A stretch of 64,000 bases of DNA from an uncultured Sphaerochaeta sp. (lineage in GTDB: Bacteria; Spirochaetota; Spirochaetia; Sphaerochaetales; Sphaerochaetaceae). Made by a program: the position numbers and the translations under genes. This document shows positions 1 to 8,534 of the stretch, piece by piece. Every line of letters begins with the position of its first letter. Positions within the stretch are counted from its first letter, which is position 1. The DNA is taken from assembly GCF_963666015.1 (NCBI RefSeq), contig NZ_OY762555.1, positions 1,426,001 through 1,490,000 of the forward strand, written 5' to 3'. Below the pieces are notes generated by a model, which saw only the letters and a program-made list of their open reading frames with translations, did no database searches and had not been told where the DNA came from.

Positions 1-380
1 TGGGGAACGGTAAGGGTCTCTCCGGGAATCAAGGTACCGAGCAGGAAGATTCCGAATATCAGGTTGGTATAGGAGACCTCAAAGCGATAGATGGCAAGCG
101 CATATCCACACATCGCACTTATGATCAGAGTAATAGCTGTCCCTACAACTGCAAGAAAGAGGCTGTTGAATACATAGCCGAAAAACCCGTCCCCAACAAC
201 CTTGATATAATGGGAGGGCGTCCAATCAGAGGGAAAGAGTGCCAAAGGATATGAGAAGAGTTCACCAGTCTGCTTGAATGAACTAAAGAATAACCAGATA
301 ATGGGAAAAAGCATCAACATTGCTACCAAAAATGTGAAGAGGGATGGCCAGAAGTGTTTGGGTAGTGTCTGTTTCATCAT
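1..380 (-). CDS. Sugar ABC transporter permease, MalG-type (partial at left edge)
   Basis: This is the N-terminal part (126 codons visible) of a second inner-membrane permease of a carbohydrate ABC importer; the rest lies beyond position 1. It opens MMKQTLPKHFWP and has a hydrophobic first helix, then a periplasmic stretch (SYPLALFPSDWTPSHY) that is typical of MalG/UgpE/MsmG proteins, then a second helix. The ATG at 380 overlaps the TGA of the upstream permease by 4 nt and is preceded by GGAGGGGACCG. It is the last visible gene of the operon 839-residue protein - binding protein - permease - permease. The conserved EAA loop is not in the window, so the assignment rests on the N-terminus and the context. 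Confidence 0.85.
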   Translation of the reverse strand, partial: MMKQTLPKHFWPSLFTFLVAMLMLFPIIWLFFSSFKQTGELFSYPLALFPSDWTPSHYIKVVGDGFFGYVFNSLFLAVVGTAITLIISAMCGYALAIYRFEVSYTNLIFGIFLLGTLIPGETLTVP

Positions 381-1255
381 CGGTCCCCTCCATTGCTAAT
401 CTTGAATTGTACATAAGCAATAAAGGCAAAGATAATCATAACCAACAATGAGATTGCAGATGCATATCCATACTGCATCTGGTTGAAGCCCTTATCAAAA
501 ATGAATTGAATAATAAAAGTTGTATTCAGACCAGGACCACCTTGCGTGATACCTTGAACCAATGCGTATTCTTTCAGAAGGTTTACCGTAGAAAGTAGCG
601 TAACCAGGAACGTGGTAGGAGCAAGCATAGGAATTGTCATATAAAAAAAGGTTTGGATGGAAGAACTTCCATCAATGGCTGCAGCTTCGTAAATATCACT
701 GGATATATTGTTGATACCTCCAATAAAAATTACCATATAGAAACCAGTGGAGGCCCAGTTGCTGGCAAAACTGATGACGAAGGTTGCAAGCCTCGGATTG
801 AGAGCCCACTGCATTGGCTCTCCCCCGATTGTCTGGATTAGGTAATTGATCAAGCCATATTCAGCACTGAACATCCAGTTGATGGTAATACCTACAACAA
901 GATGGCTTAGGAGACTGGGAACATACACCATGGTTCGTGCAAGTCCCTTGATGGCAACGCGCTTACTGGTTACCAGAATGGCAATCAGGAGAGGGACAAT
1001 CACCTTGAAAGGGAGACTAAACAAGGTGTATCCAAAGGTACGGCCCAATGCAGCATAGAATTTTGAATCACGTACCAGTTCGCTATAGTTAAGAAAGCCT
1101 ATGAATTCCATAGTCTTCCATCCATCATAATTGGTAAGTGACAATCCGACACTTAAACACAGTGGCAATAAAAAAAAGACAGAAAAAAGAATCAGACAAG
1201 GGGCAATAAAAAACCAGAACGCTGTTACATGTCGTTTAACATAGGGTGTCTTCAT
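377..1255 (-). CDS. Sugar ABC transporter permease, MalF/UgpA-type
   Basis: This inner-membrane permease (292 aa) of a family-1 carbohydrate importer works with the partner permease downstream and the binding protein upstream. The N-terminus has a cytoplasmic KRHVTAFWFF segment and a first helix. The periplasmic LTNYDGWKTMEFIGFLNY stretch is characteristic of the UgpA/MsmF group. About six helices are visible, and the ATPase-contact EAA loop reads IYEAAAIDGSSSIQTFFYMT near residues 187-206. Length is normal for the family. No ATP-binding subunit is encoded in the visible operon, so a shared MsmK-type ATPase elsewhere is likely (inference). The substrate cannot be read from the sequence. Confidence 0.93.
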   Translation of the reverse strand: MKTPYVKRHVTAFWFFIAPCLILFSVFFLLPLCLSVGLSLTNYDGWKTMEFIGFLNYSELVRDSKFYAALGRTFGYTLFSLPFKVIVPLLIAILVTSKRVAIKGLARTMVYVPSLLSHLVVGITINWMFSAEYGLINYLIQTIGGEPMQWALNPRLATFVISFASNWASTGFYMVIFIGGINNISSDIYEAAAIDGSSSIQTFFYMTIPMLAPTTFLVTLLSTVNLLKEYALVQGITQGGPGLNTTFIIQFIFDKGFNQMQYGYASAISLLVMIIFAFIAYVQFKISNGGDR

Positions 1256-1331
1256 AGGTATTGCATCCGTTCAGCAGTACATAACAGGAACAATCCGCCC
1301 TATCAAGTACATCGATTAAAAGAAATAGAGA

Positions 1332-1357
1332 CTGGGCTGCCTTTTAGGACAGCCCAG
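1332..1357 (-). other. Intercistronic stem-loop after binding-protein gene
   Basis: The perfect 8-bp arms CTGGGCTG and CAGCCCAG enclose a 10-nt loop, 11 nt downstream of the binding-protein stop codon and before the first permease. On the transcribed strand only a broken T tract follows, so it looks more like an mRNA 3'-end stabiliser or a weak attenuator than a full terminator. It is one of five similar structures after binding-protein genes in this window. Confidence 0.7.
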
Positions 1358-1368
1358 AATCATACACA

Positions 1369-2640
1369 TCAGTACTTAAGAGGCCAGCCAGATTTCTTGG
1401 ACAGTAGTTCAGCAAAATCATTTAAAGCCTTTGCTGCACTGATATCACCATTGACTGCCTGACGTAGCGCATCGCGGTATTCATTGTCGTAGAAGTTTCT
1501 CCACATCGAGCTCTCATCGACACTGAATGCATAGGAAACCTTGGAAACTTCACTCTGAAGCACCTTGTAGTCCTCAGCAACCTGCTGGTCCGCTGGAGAA
1601 TAGGTGACCCCCACCAAGGAAGAGAGTCCCTTGTCACGGTTCAGATAAGTCTGGAAGTTCTCCTTTGTGTAGAACCACTTCAGGAAATCTATTGCGAGAT
1701 CCTTGTTATCTGCATTCACAGGAACTCCAAGACCACTTCCGCCCAGGATTGCGCTTGGGCCATCAGGACCGACTGGAGAAGGCATGACGCCCCAATTCAT
1801 ATCTTCAATCTGGTTGTAGAAGGTATTGTAGTTCCAAGTTCCACTGAAATAGATACCAACATCACCGTTTTTAAAGTAATCGGCCGGGTTATCGGTAGTA
1901 CCACCGGCCCAGATAGCCTTCGGCATGAAAGAATTGTTCCACTTAATAAAGGAATCCAGAGTTGTAATGTTTTGAGGACTGTTGATTGCTACAACAAAGG
2001 AGTCACCATCCTTCTCAACCATTGAACCACCATTGGCATACATCAAGTTGTCATAGCGAGCTCTTGAGGAATCCATTGCCATACCATACTTCACTCCACC
2101 CTTTTCTTTAAGCAACTTCGCATTCTCCTCAAGTTCCTCAAAAGTCCAGGGGTCGTCAACTGTAGGGGCTTCTAGGCCAACACGGTCAAATGCATCCTTG
2201 TTGTAATATACGTTGGTGATCGTAAACTGCTGGGGAAGCGTTGCTTTTTTGTCACTCTTATAATCCTGCACAATGATCTCGACTGCCATCGGCTCAAAGA
2301 TTGACATGTCAAACTCTTTGCTCAGATCGATGAACTCATCGGGATAAAGGCGGGAAAGACGGGTTGTAGCAATCAAGTCAGGCAGGTCATTGTTTCGTGC
2401 CATCAAGGGAAACTTCGTCAGCTGATCTTCGTAGGGAATTACCATCACATCGAGAGTGTTCCCTGTTTCCGTTGCCCAATCCTTCAAGGTGTTGAGCAGT
2501 GCGTCTTCACTTGAAGGCTCTTCACTGAGCATTACCTTAAGTGCCTCGGGACCCTGTATAGCCTCTTCCTTGGACCCTGTAGCAAAAACCATGCCTCCAA
2601 GAAGAAGAACTACCAATGCAAGAATTAATACTTTCTTCAT
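1369..2640 (-). CDS. Extracellular sugar-binding protein, ABC family 1
   Basis: Periplasmic solute-binding protein (423 aa) of the adjacent carbohydrate importer. A Sec signal peptide (MKKVLILALVVLLLGGMVFA) is followed by TGSKEE, without a lipobox cysteine. The body is a typical SBP_bac_1 protein: the YYNKDAFDRVGLEAPTVDDP segment and the WTFEELEENAKLLKE helix are usual in this family, as is the late GGSGLGVPVNADNKDLAIDF segment. A good Shine-Dalgarno sequence (AGGAGGTATGAT) precedes the ATG. The gene lies 134 bp downstream of the 839-residue protein gene and may have its own promoter there. The sugar is not predictable; the neighbouring enzymes suggest a modified oligosaccharide (inference). 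Confidence 0.93.
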   Translation of the reverse strand: MKKVLILALVVLLLGGMVFATGSKEEAIQGPEALKVMLSEEPSSEDALLNTLKDWATETGNTLDVMVIPYEDQLTKFPLMARNNDLPDLIATTRLSRLYPDEFIDLSKEFDMSIFEPMAVEIIVQDYKSDKKATLPQQFTITNVYYNKDAFDRVGLEAPTVDDPWTFEELEENAKLLKEKGGVKYGMAMDSSRARYDNLMYANGGSMVEKDGDSFVVAINSPQNITTLDSFIKWNNSFMPKAIWAGGTTDNPADYFKNGDVGIYFSGTWNYNTFYNQIEDMNWGVMPSPVGPDGPSAILGGSGLGVPVNADNKDLAIDFLKWFYTKENFQTYLNRDKGLSSLVGVTYSPADQQVAEDYKVLQSEVSKVSYAFSVDESSMWRNFYDNEYRDALRQAVNGDISAAKALNDFAELLSKKSGWPLKY

Positions 2641-2703
2641 ATCATACCTCCTATTGTATGAATGTTCATTTCCAATTGTTAGAGCAGATGCTCATAATTG
2701 CAG

Positions 2704-2732
2704 TATAAAAGGACAGTCCTATAAATCTACAA
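2704..2732 (-). promoter_or_regulatory. Possible internal promoter with dyad before the binding-protein gene
   Basis: Leftward TTGTAG and TTTATA boxes are separated by 17 bp. The spacer begins with the dyad AGGACaGTCCT (2710-2720). The -10 match is poor. It would allow binding-protein expression independent of the upstream 839-residue protein gene. This is a weak call from sequence alone. Confidence 0.3.
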
Positions 2733-2774
2733 GTATTTTGTCCAAATAGGCCGTAATACATTGCATTTTTTGCT

Positions 2775-5294
2775 CTACCGTTCAACAGCCCATTGATTTT
2801 GTCCTAGAGGGTCAAACCCACGATAGTTCACATTCTCTCCATTGACACACAAGGATTGATCATACCCCCCTTTCAATAACCCAAGTTTCGGGTCTTCAAA
2901 GAGATAGGAGCGTGTATTTGCTTTCAAATGTGCTTTCTCAATGGTCATAATAAATGCCTCGAAAGAACCGAAACTTGCCGACGAACCTACACGCAGTAGA
3001 TATAGTACGTTTCTACCCTGTGCAATGAACTCGCGTTGCTTATTTGGTCCTGAGGTCACCATTGTGAGAGGATTCGAGCAGTAGATGGCACCATACCCTC
3101 CCTTTTGGGAGCGAACAAATATCCAAGGGCCTCGTATCTGATATTCAGCGAATTCTATAGTAGGAAGATAGAGATGAGTAAAATCCACTGGATGAGAAGG
3201 AGAGAGAGAAAAACTGACCGAAGCAAAGTTCTCGTACTGGTTCACCCTTGGAAGCGTTCCATTCCCCGCCCAATAGGAAGGACGTGCATGTCCAAACAAC
3301 GCATGCTCCCCTGGGTGATTGACCCAGACCTGCTCAGTAGCGGAAAATATCAGATGGATTGGGTTCTCCTGAAAACCACGTTCTCCTACCCGGAAATTGT
3401 TCGCGCTGCTGAGCAACGAGTACATTGTCTTGCATGCATATACATCAGCATGTCCTTTGTATCCGTGTGTCGATTGACTTATCAAAGCCTTCCCTCTTGG
3501 CACCTGTACGTAGGGAAGATACTCCTCTGGCGCTTGATAATCGCTGAAGCAGAGGGCAGTAACTCCTTTACCAGCATGACTGGTATTTCCGATACCATAG
3601 CCGATCCAATTGATGAAGGATGGACAGTTGCTGTTGTTTCCAAACAGCTCCTTGGGATAGGTTCGTCCAGCAGTCGTACAGAAAATACCGTCCAGCGAGT
3701 ATACTGCAAGGATATGATAGATGTAATCCATTGCCTTCTTTGCAAGGGCTTTCATCTCCTTATTACATGTCTGGGCATAGAGAGAAGAAAATCCAAGCGC
3801 ATCAATCGGTAGATAGGGAGGGCTGTTCCACTCGGTAAATCCGATGACATAAAATGTTTCAAACCATGCCCTCAGTAGTCTGAGGGCCTTCTTTTGCATT
3901 TCTTTCCCACTCATACCACTATTGGTAAAGATCTCATCAGGATATTGCTCACCAGCAAGCAACTGGCAAACATGGAACATGAGTGCATGGTTTTCGCTAT
4001 AAAACCACATTGCATCATCCCCAGGTTCATCATGCCAGTAACGGAAGTTCAGCAGACAGGCTTTCATCGAATCCTTTAATTCCTGTGTAAGATAAGGATG
4101 GCCCGAAAAGGTTCTTAAAATATGTGGGAAAAAAGAAAGATAGAAGTCACTGCAATCACTTCGTTTGTTTATGAAGGTAATCTGTCTCTTGAGTAAGTGT
4201 TCGAACTCATCCTGAGGACCTCCCGCATGCAGGATTGCGACTGCTCGGTTCCCGTTTCGCTCTCCATAGCGAGCAAGGAATGAGAACGCCTGTTGTTTTC
4301 GTTCTTCCATTGATGAAGCGGGAGGAGGAACAAGAGAGAATGGGAAATTCTCAAAGGCAAGCTGATAACGAATTTCCATGCCCTGCACGGATGTTTTTGT
4401 AACAAACTGCAGATATCCGATGGGAAGATTCTCACAGGGACCAAGGGAAGCGATGTTCTTTCTTGGTCTGAAAATTGCATCAGTGGTGTAGAGATCCCAA
4501 ACCATGTAATTCTCTTCAGTAGCACCCACAAGAGAGACCACCATCTCAGTATCCTCATATGGATTGGGACAGAAGAGCACTACATCCCCCTCCCTCACAT
4601 GATTGCTCATACAGCTGAGATCGCCCATGGCCTTCTCCACTGCTAGTACCAATTCCGGTGAGCGATTCCCGATGGGAAGTTTTTGTATCAGAGAAGGTTG
4701 TGCTTCCACACATGTAAGCGAAAACGAGCAATCACTATCGCGTTCAGCAAATTCATCGAAAAAGACAACCAGCTCATTATCCCCCGCTTGAAGACTAAAT
4801 TTGACCTGGGTCGCTTTTATCTGGTTTCTAAGGTGAGGAGTAAACGAGGTAACAAATGAACCATTGAGATAAAGACGCGCACCACCCGCAACAGACAATT
4901 CACAGGTAAGGTTCATCTCTTGCTCTACCTCCAGATAGGTAAGAGCGACGGCACTGATCCAGGTTGGGTTAGGATAAAATCCAGAGAGGGAAATAACCGG
5001 ATCATCAAAAGGAAAATGTGCAGATAGCACATGATTTTCCCCGCCAAGTGTAGCCGTTGCACCAACCTGTTTTCCAGAAAACAGTGGGTAGCCATCCATG
5101 GCTTCTCTTCTTCGTTTCACAAAGGCCTCTCGTACAGGATTGGTATGGCTGGCAGAACCGACAGAACCTTCCCAGACATTTGCTTCTTTTTCGATTTTTA
5201 CTGGAGTACCACTGACTGGTTCCTCATGTATCTCGGATATCAAGAAACGATTGATATATTTTGCGTTTTGTAGTGGATAACGTAGATAGTTCAC
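2775..5294 (-). CDS. Unrecognised large protein, probably carbohydrate-active (heparinase/lyase-like architecture)
   Basis: An 839-residue protein without a recognisable signal peptide, so probably cytoplasmic. The start is GTG at 5294 behind AGGAGGGG. About residues 90-210 look like a beta-sandwich with the motif GGARLYLNGSFV, as in N-terminal domains of glycosidases. Residues about 330-580 are helix-rich, with FYSENHALMFH and TEWNSPPYLPIDALG, suggesting an (alpha/alpha) toroid. The C-terminal third is beta-rich. This order resembles heparinase II/III-type lyases and some glycoside hydrolases, but I cannot assign a family or catalytic residues. It is the first gene of the sugar ABC operon and divergent from an AraC regulator, which implies that it acts on the imported sugar. 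Confidence 0.8.
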   Translation of the reverse strand: MNYLRYPLQNAKYINRFLISEIHEEPVSGTPVKIEKEANVWEGSVGSASHTNPVREAFVKRRREAMDGYPLFSGKQVGATATLGGENHVLSAHFPFDDPVISLSGFYPNPTWISAVALTYLEVEQEMNLTCELSVAGGARLYLNGSFVTSFTPHLRNQIKATQVKFSLQAGDNELVVFFDEFAERDSDCSFSLTCVEAQPSLIQKLPIGNRSPELVLAVEKAMGDLSCMSNHVREGDVVLFCPNPYEDTEMVVSLVGATEENYMVWDLYTTDAIFRPRKNIASLGPCENLPIGYLQFVTKTSVQGMEIRYQLAFENFPFSLVPPPASSMEERKQQAFSFLARYGERNGNRAVAILHAGGPQDEFEHLLKRQITFINKRSDCSDFYLSFFPHILRTFSGHPYLTQELKDSMKACLLNFRYWHDEPGDDAMWFYSENHALMFHVCQLLAGEQYPDEIFTNSGMSGKEMQKKALRLLRAWFETFYVIGFTEWNSPPYLPIDALGFSSLYAQTCNKEMKALAKKAMDYIYHILAVYSLDGIFCTTAGRTYPKELFGNNSNCPSFINWIGYGIGNTSHAGKGVTALCFSDYQAPEEYLPYVQVPRGKALISQSTHGYKGHADVYACKTMYSLLSSANNFRVGERGFQENPIHLIFSATEQVWVNHPGEHALFGHARPSYWAGNGTLPRVNQYENFASVSFSLSPSHPVDFTHLYLPTIEFAEYQIRGPWIFVRSQKGGYGAIYCSNPLTMVTSGPNKQREFIAQGRNVLYLLRVGSSASFGSFEAFIMTIEKAHLKANTRSYLFEDPKLGLLKGGYDQSLCVNGENVNYRGFDPLGQNQWAVER

Positions 5295-5407
5295 TGGATA
5301 CCCCTCCTAGTGATAGTATGAAACGACATTTTTGCAAAATCCACGTATTTCTTGCTCTCTTGTCTTCAATCTCTTGCATTTCATGCGAATTAGGATAGCA
5401 TACATGC

Positions 5408-6382
5408 ATGAGACATGAGGTACCTGAACTGCTTTTTGACCCTTCCTTAGTCATTACGGTAAACCGGGTGGATGATCCGGTTTTCTATGTCTTTGACTAC
5501 CAGAAGAGACGCTTGAACATGGAATTCCAGCACTTTCATACCTACTGGGAGGTATATATTCTTTTCGATGATGCCGCCGGTCATGTCATCGAAGGCGAGT
5601 ACTTCTCATTGCAACGGTATGATATTGTGCTTCTCAAACCAGGTTTGCTGCATAAGAGTACCTACGAGGAGCATGCTAAACCAAAAGCTCGCTTGGTTAT
5701 CGGATTTAGGATTGAGGAGAACCCCAAGGGGTTCGAGCGGCAGACTGAGCGCCTGCTTTCACTTTTTAAACAGAAAATACCCGTCTTTCGTTTTAATGGT
5801 CAAGTTCAGGAAGAAATTCATCGTCTCCTAAATAGAATCTACCTATTGGGAACTGAACAACCTATTAATGCAGAGATGATGATACACCAGAGTTTCATGG
5901 AACTGCTTTGGGTGTTGTATACCCAGAAAAAATATAACCAATATACAAAACAAGCAAGTACCAACTCAGTGAGTGAGAAAATTTATGCAATCACCAGCTA
6001 TCTGCATACACACTACGACGAAAGGCTCTCCCTCCCTGATATTGCACAAAGCTTCTCGATTAGTCCATTCTATCTCTCCAGGCAGTTTAAACAAGTTACC
6101 GGAGCAAGCTATGTCACCTATTTGCAGATGATTCGAATCCGTCACGCACAGAATAACCTGCTCTACAGCAAGAAGCCGATCCAACAAATTTGTGAAGAGA
6201 GTGGTTTTCCCTCCTTCAGCCAGTTCAACCGTGTCTTTCATCAATACTGTAATATGAGCCCATCAGCATTCAGGAAAGATACCGATCATCGCTCCCAACT
6301 CTTGCTTAGGCGTTCAGATCCTGAACACAACACCAAAGCAACGCTTCCAAGAATTCTGCAAACACCTGAGGAACAGGGCTAA
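5408..6382 (+). CDS. AraC-family transcriptional regulator
   Basis: A 324-residue regulator with an N-terminal cupin-like sensing domain (about residues 15-150; FQHFHTYWEVYILFDD, then SLQRYDIVLLKPGLLHKS). The C-terminal double helix-turn-helix of the AraC type lies at about residues 195-290 (LSLPDIAQSFSISPFYLSRQ, then IQQICEESGFPSFSQFNRVF). It is divergently transcribed from the 839-residue protein and ABC importer operon, with 113 bp between them, so it probably activates that operon in response to the imported sugar or a breakdown product (inference). Its stop codon overlaps the stop region of the convergent oxidoreductase gene by 4 bp. Confidence 0.93.
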   Translation: MRHEVPELLFDPSLVITVNRVDDPVFYVFDYQKRRLNMEFQHFHTYWEVYILFDDAAGHVIEGEYFSLQRYDIVLLKPGLLHKSTYEEHAKPKARLVIGFRIEENPKGFERQTERLLSLFKQKIPVFRFNGQVQEEIHRLLNRIYLLGTEQPINAEMMIHQSFMELLWVLYTQKKYNQYTKQASTNSVSEKIYAITSYLHTHYDERLSLPDIAQSFSISPFYLSRQFKQVTGASYVTYLQMIRIRHAQNNLLYSKKPIQQICEESGFPSFSQFNRVFHQYCNMSPSAFRKDTDHRSQLLLRRSDPEHNTKATLPRILQTPEEQG

Positions 6383-7443
6383 AGATGCATATCTTTAGTT
6401 GAAAAATCAGTAAGAGGAAGAGAAACAGGAGCCTTGTCTAGGTGACTTTTGTAGATAGCAAGCACCAACTCCAAGGCATCCCGTCCGTCTTGAGCTGAAA
6501 CATATGGTCTTCGGTGTTCTTCTATTGATCGCTTGCAATCCTCATACACACGTTGATGGCTAGTACCATAGATAGAGGAGAAGGGTTCTTCCTGTCGTAA
6601 TCCGCCAAGCTTTTGAATCTTAGAATCAGAAAAATTCCAGGCTTCAATATGCTGCCCATACTCTCCTCCCAGAGCAGCGGTACCACGTTCTCCAATGATC
6701 ATCAAACGTTCCTCAAGATCTTTTTCGAAGACATTGGTGGTTCCTTCAAAGGAACCAATCACTCCATTGGAAAATTCTATATATCCGATTCCCAAATCCT
6801 CTACTTCCAGATAAGGGTGGTAACGGTTTGCCAATCTTCCATAGACACGATCAATCTTGCCGCCTGCAAACCATCGCATCAAATCCAAGCCATGAATGCA
6901 CTGATTCATCAAGGCTCCGCCATCCTTCTCCCATGTTCCCCTCCAATTAGCCTGCTGATAGTAGGACCTGTCTCGGGCCCACCGTACCTGGACCGAGATG
7001 TGACTCAGAGAGCCAAAAGATTTGACATCTAGTGCAGAGCGAATTATTTGTGATGCATCATTGAAACGATTCTGTTGACAGACGGAAAGCATTACCTGTT
7101 GCTTCTTAGCCATCTCCAGCATATTGTCTGCGTCTGATAGACTGAGTGCCATTGGCTTCTCAACCAATACATTGATTCCTCGAGCAAGACACTCTAGAGC
7201 AATTTCAGCATGGCTACCGCTGTCAGTTGCAATGGCAACCATGTCGAGATTGCAACTGTCGAGCATCTTTCTATAGTCCTGATATCGCTCTATTGGCAGA
7301 TCTTGGAGTTCTAGTCCAGAGAGCAGGGCATCAATTGCCTGTGAATTGATATCACAGAGTGCAACCACCTCCATCCCAACCGCTAGGGCAGAGGGAAGGT
7401 GATTGTATGCGATACGCCCACACCCGATCAACGCATATCGCAT
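6379..7443 (-). CDS. Gfo/Idh/MocA family NAD(P)-dependent oxidoreductase (1)
   Basis: A 354-residue cytoplasmic dehydrogenase of the glucose-fructose oxidoreductase/inositol dehydrogenase family. The N-terminal Rossmann fold shows ALIGCGRIAYNHL, and the nicotinamide-binding/catalytic motif VEKPMALSLSDAD is at about residue 95. The C-terminal alpha/beta domain carries GGALMNQCIHGLDLMRWF, with the usual catalytic histidine context. It is the last of three tandem paralogues, starting 3 bp after the previous stop codon. Such sets usually oxidise or epimerise a hydroxyl of a sugar, inositol or amino sugar. The substrate is not determinable here. Confidence 0.92.
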   Translation of the reverse strand: MRYALIGCGRIAYNHLPSALAVGMEVVALCDINSQAIDALLSGLELQDLPIERYQDYRKMLDSCNLDMVAIATDSGSHAEIALECLARGINVLVEKPMALSLSDADNMLEMAKKQQVMLSVCQQNRFNDASQIIRSALDVKSFGSLSHISVQVRWARDRSYYQQANWRGTWEKDGGALMNQCIHGLDLMRWFAGGKIDRVYGRLANRYHPYLEVEDLGIGYIEFSNGVIGSFEGTTNVFEKDLEERLMIIGERGTAALGGEYGQHIEAWNFSDSKIQKLGGLRQEEPFSSIYGTSHQRVYEDCKRSIEEHRRPYVSAQDGRDALELVLAIYKSHLDKAPVSLPLTDFSTKDMHL

Positions 7444-7446
7444 AGG

Positions 7447-8520
7447 CTAGCGAATCCTCACCGCTTTCTCTTCAGCTTCAATGGCCAATTCAATAGCCCT
7501 GAAAGCATGTTCCTGTTTCATTGCCGTCTCACTGCGGTCAAGGCAATCTCTGATCAAACGGCCAAAATACGGAAACCCCACTTTTCCACCCACTTGAAAA
7601 TGCTTTTCTCCCTCTCCATCAACCAAAATCACATGGTCACCCTCTTTGGAGGCTGCTACATCGATGTATTTTCGTAGCTCCATGTATCCTTTGGTGCCCA
7701 CAATAAACATTCGTCCATCTCCCCAGGTGCCCAAACCATCGGGAGTGTACCAATCAAGAGAGAAGTAGCAAGGAACTCCATTGCTTGTGGTAAAGCAGGC
7801 ATCTCCATAATCTTCCAGTCCTGGATACTCCCTGTGGTACAAATTCCCTACCCTGCTGGAAACCAATGTAGCATCCTCTGCACCACTGAACTGCAGAATC
7901 TGCTCTAGCTGGTGACTCCCGATATCCACCAGGATTCCCCCATATTTCTTTTTGTCAAAGAACCATTCAGGCCTGCTTTTTGCAGCGAGGCGATGAGGCC
8001 CCCAACCACGAATTGAAACAATATCACCTATTGCGCCTTCTCTCAGGAGCTTTTCAGCGTAGACAGCCGCTTCTACATGGAGCCGTTCGCTGTAGTAGAC
8101 AAACCACTTTCGCCCAGTCTCAGAGACTTTCCTTCGTGCACGGTCAACCTGCTCCTGGGTGGTGAAGGGAGGCTTATCGGAGAAGTAATCCTTTCCATGA
8201 TCAAGCACTTCCAGTCCCAGGGGACCCCGCAGGGAAGGTATGGCGGCACTGGCGATTAATTGGACTGAGGAATCTACCAGTACTTCCTTTTTGGAGACTG
8301 CCTGCTTCGCTGATGGGAATTTTTCCACAAATTGCGCTACTTTCCTCTCATCAGGATCATAGACCAAGGCAATCTCTGCCCCTGCCTCCTTCAAGCCGTT
8401 GCACATGCCAAAGATATGACCATGATCAAGGCCGATGACTCCAACAATAAACTCCCCATTCTTGCAAACCGGTTGGGGCTTTCCTTCCGGCGCATACTGC
8501 TGTCCATCCATTTTCTGCAT
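7447..8520 (-). CDS. Gfo/Idh/MocA family oxidoreductase (2), divergent active-site motif
   Basis: A 357-residue family member. The start ATG at 8520 is chosen because AAGGAGG lies just upstream; a longer start at 8538 would overlap the previous gene by 4 bp. The Rossmann motif is VGVIGLDHGHIFGMCNGL. The usual EKP motif is replaced by FSDKPPFTTQEQ, keeping Lys-Pro but with Asp for Glu. The C-terminal domain has GGILVDIGSHQLEQIL. The GLDHGHIF form marks a distinct subfamily from its two neighbours. It is the middle gene of the three-oxidoreductase cluster, probably translated from the same mRNA. Confidence 0.9.
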   Translation of the reverse strand: MQKMDGQQYAPEGKPQPVCKNGEFIVGVIGLDHGHIFGMCNGLKEAGAEIALVYDPDERKVAQFVEKFPSAKQAVSKKEVLVDSSVQLIASAAIPSLRGPLGLEVLDHGKDYFSDKPPFTTQEQVDRARRKVSETGRKWFVYYSERLHVEAAVYAEKLLREGAIGDIVSIRGWGPHRLAAKSRPEWFFDKKKYGGILVDIGSHQLEQILQFSGAEDATLVSSRVGNLYHREYPGLEDYGDACFTTSNGVPCYFSLDWYTPDGLGTWGDGRMFIVGTKGYMELRKYIDVAASKEGDHVILVDGEGEKHFQVGGKVGFPYFGRLIRDCLDRSETAMKQEHAFRAIELAIEAEEKAVRIR

Positions 8521-8534
8521 TACAGACCTCCTTT

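Noticed and set aside
3105..3812. A 235-codon rightward open frame
   Set aside because: Antisense to the 839-residue protein gene; composition (many Arg, Ser, Cys) is that of a shadow frame.
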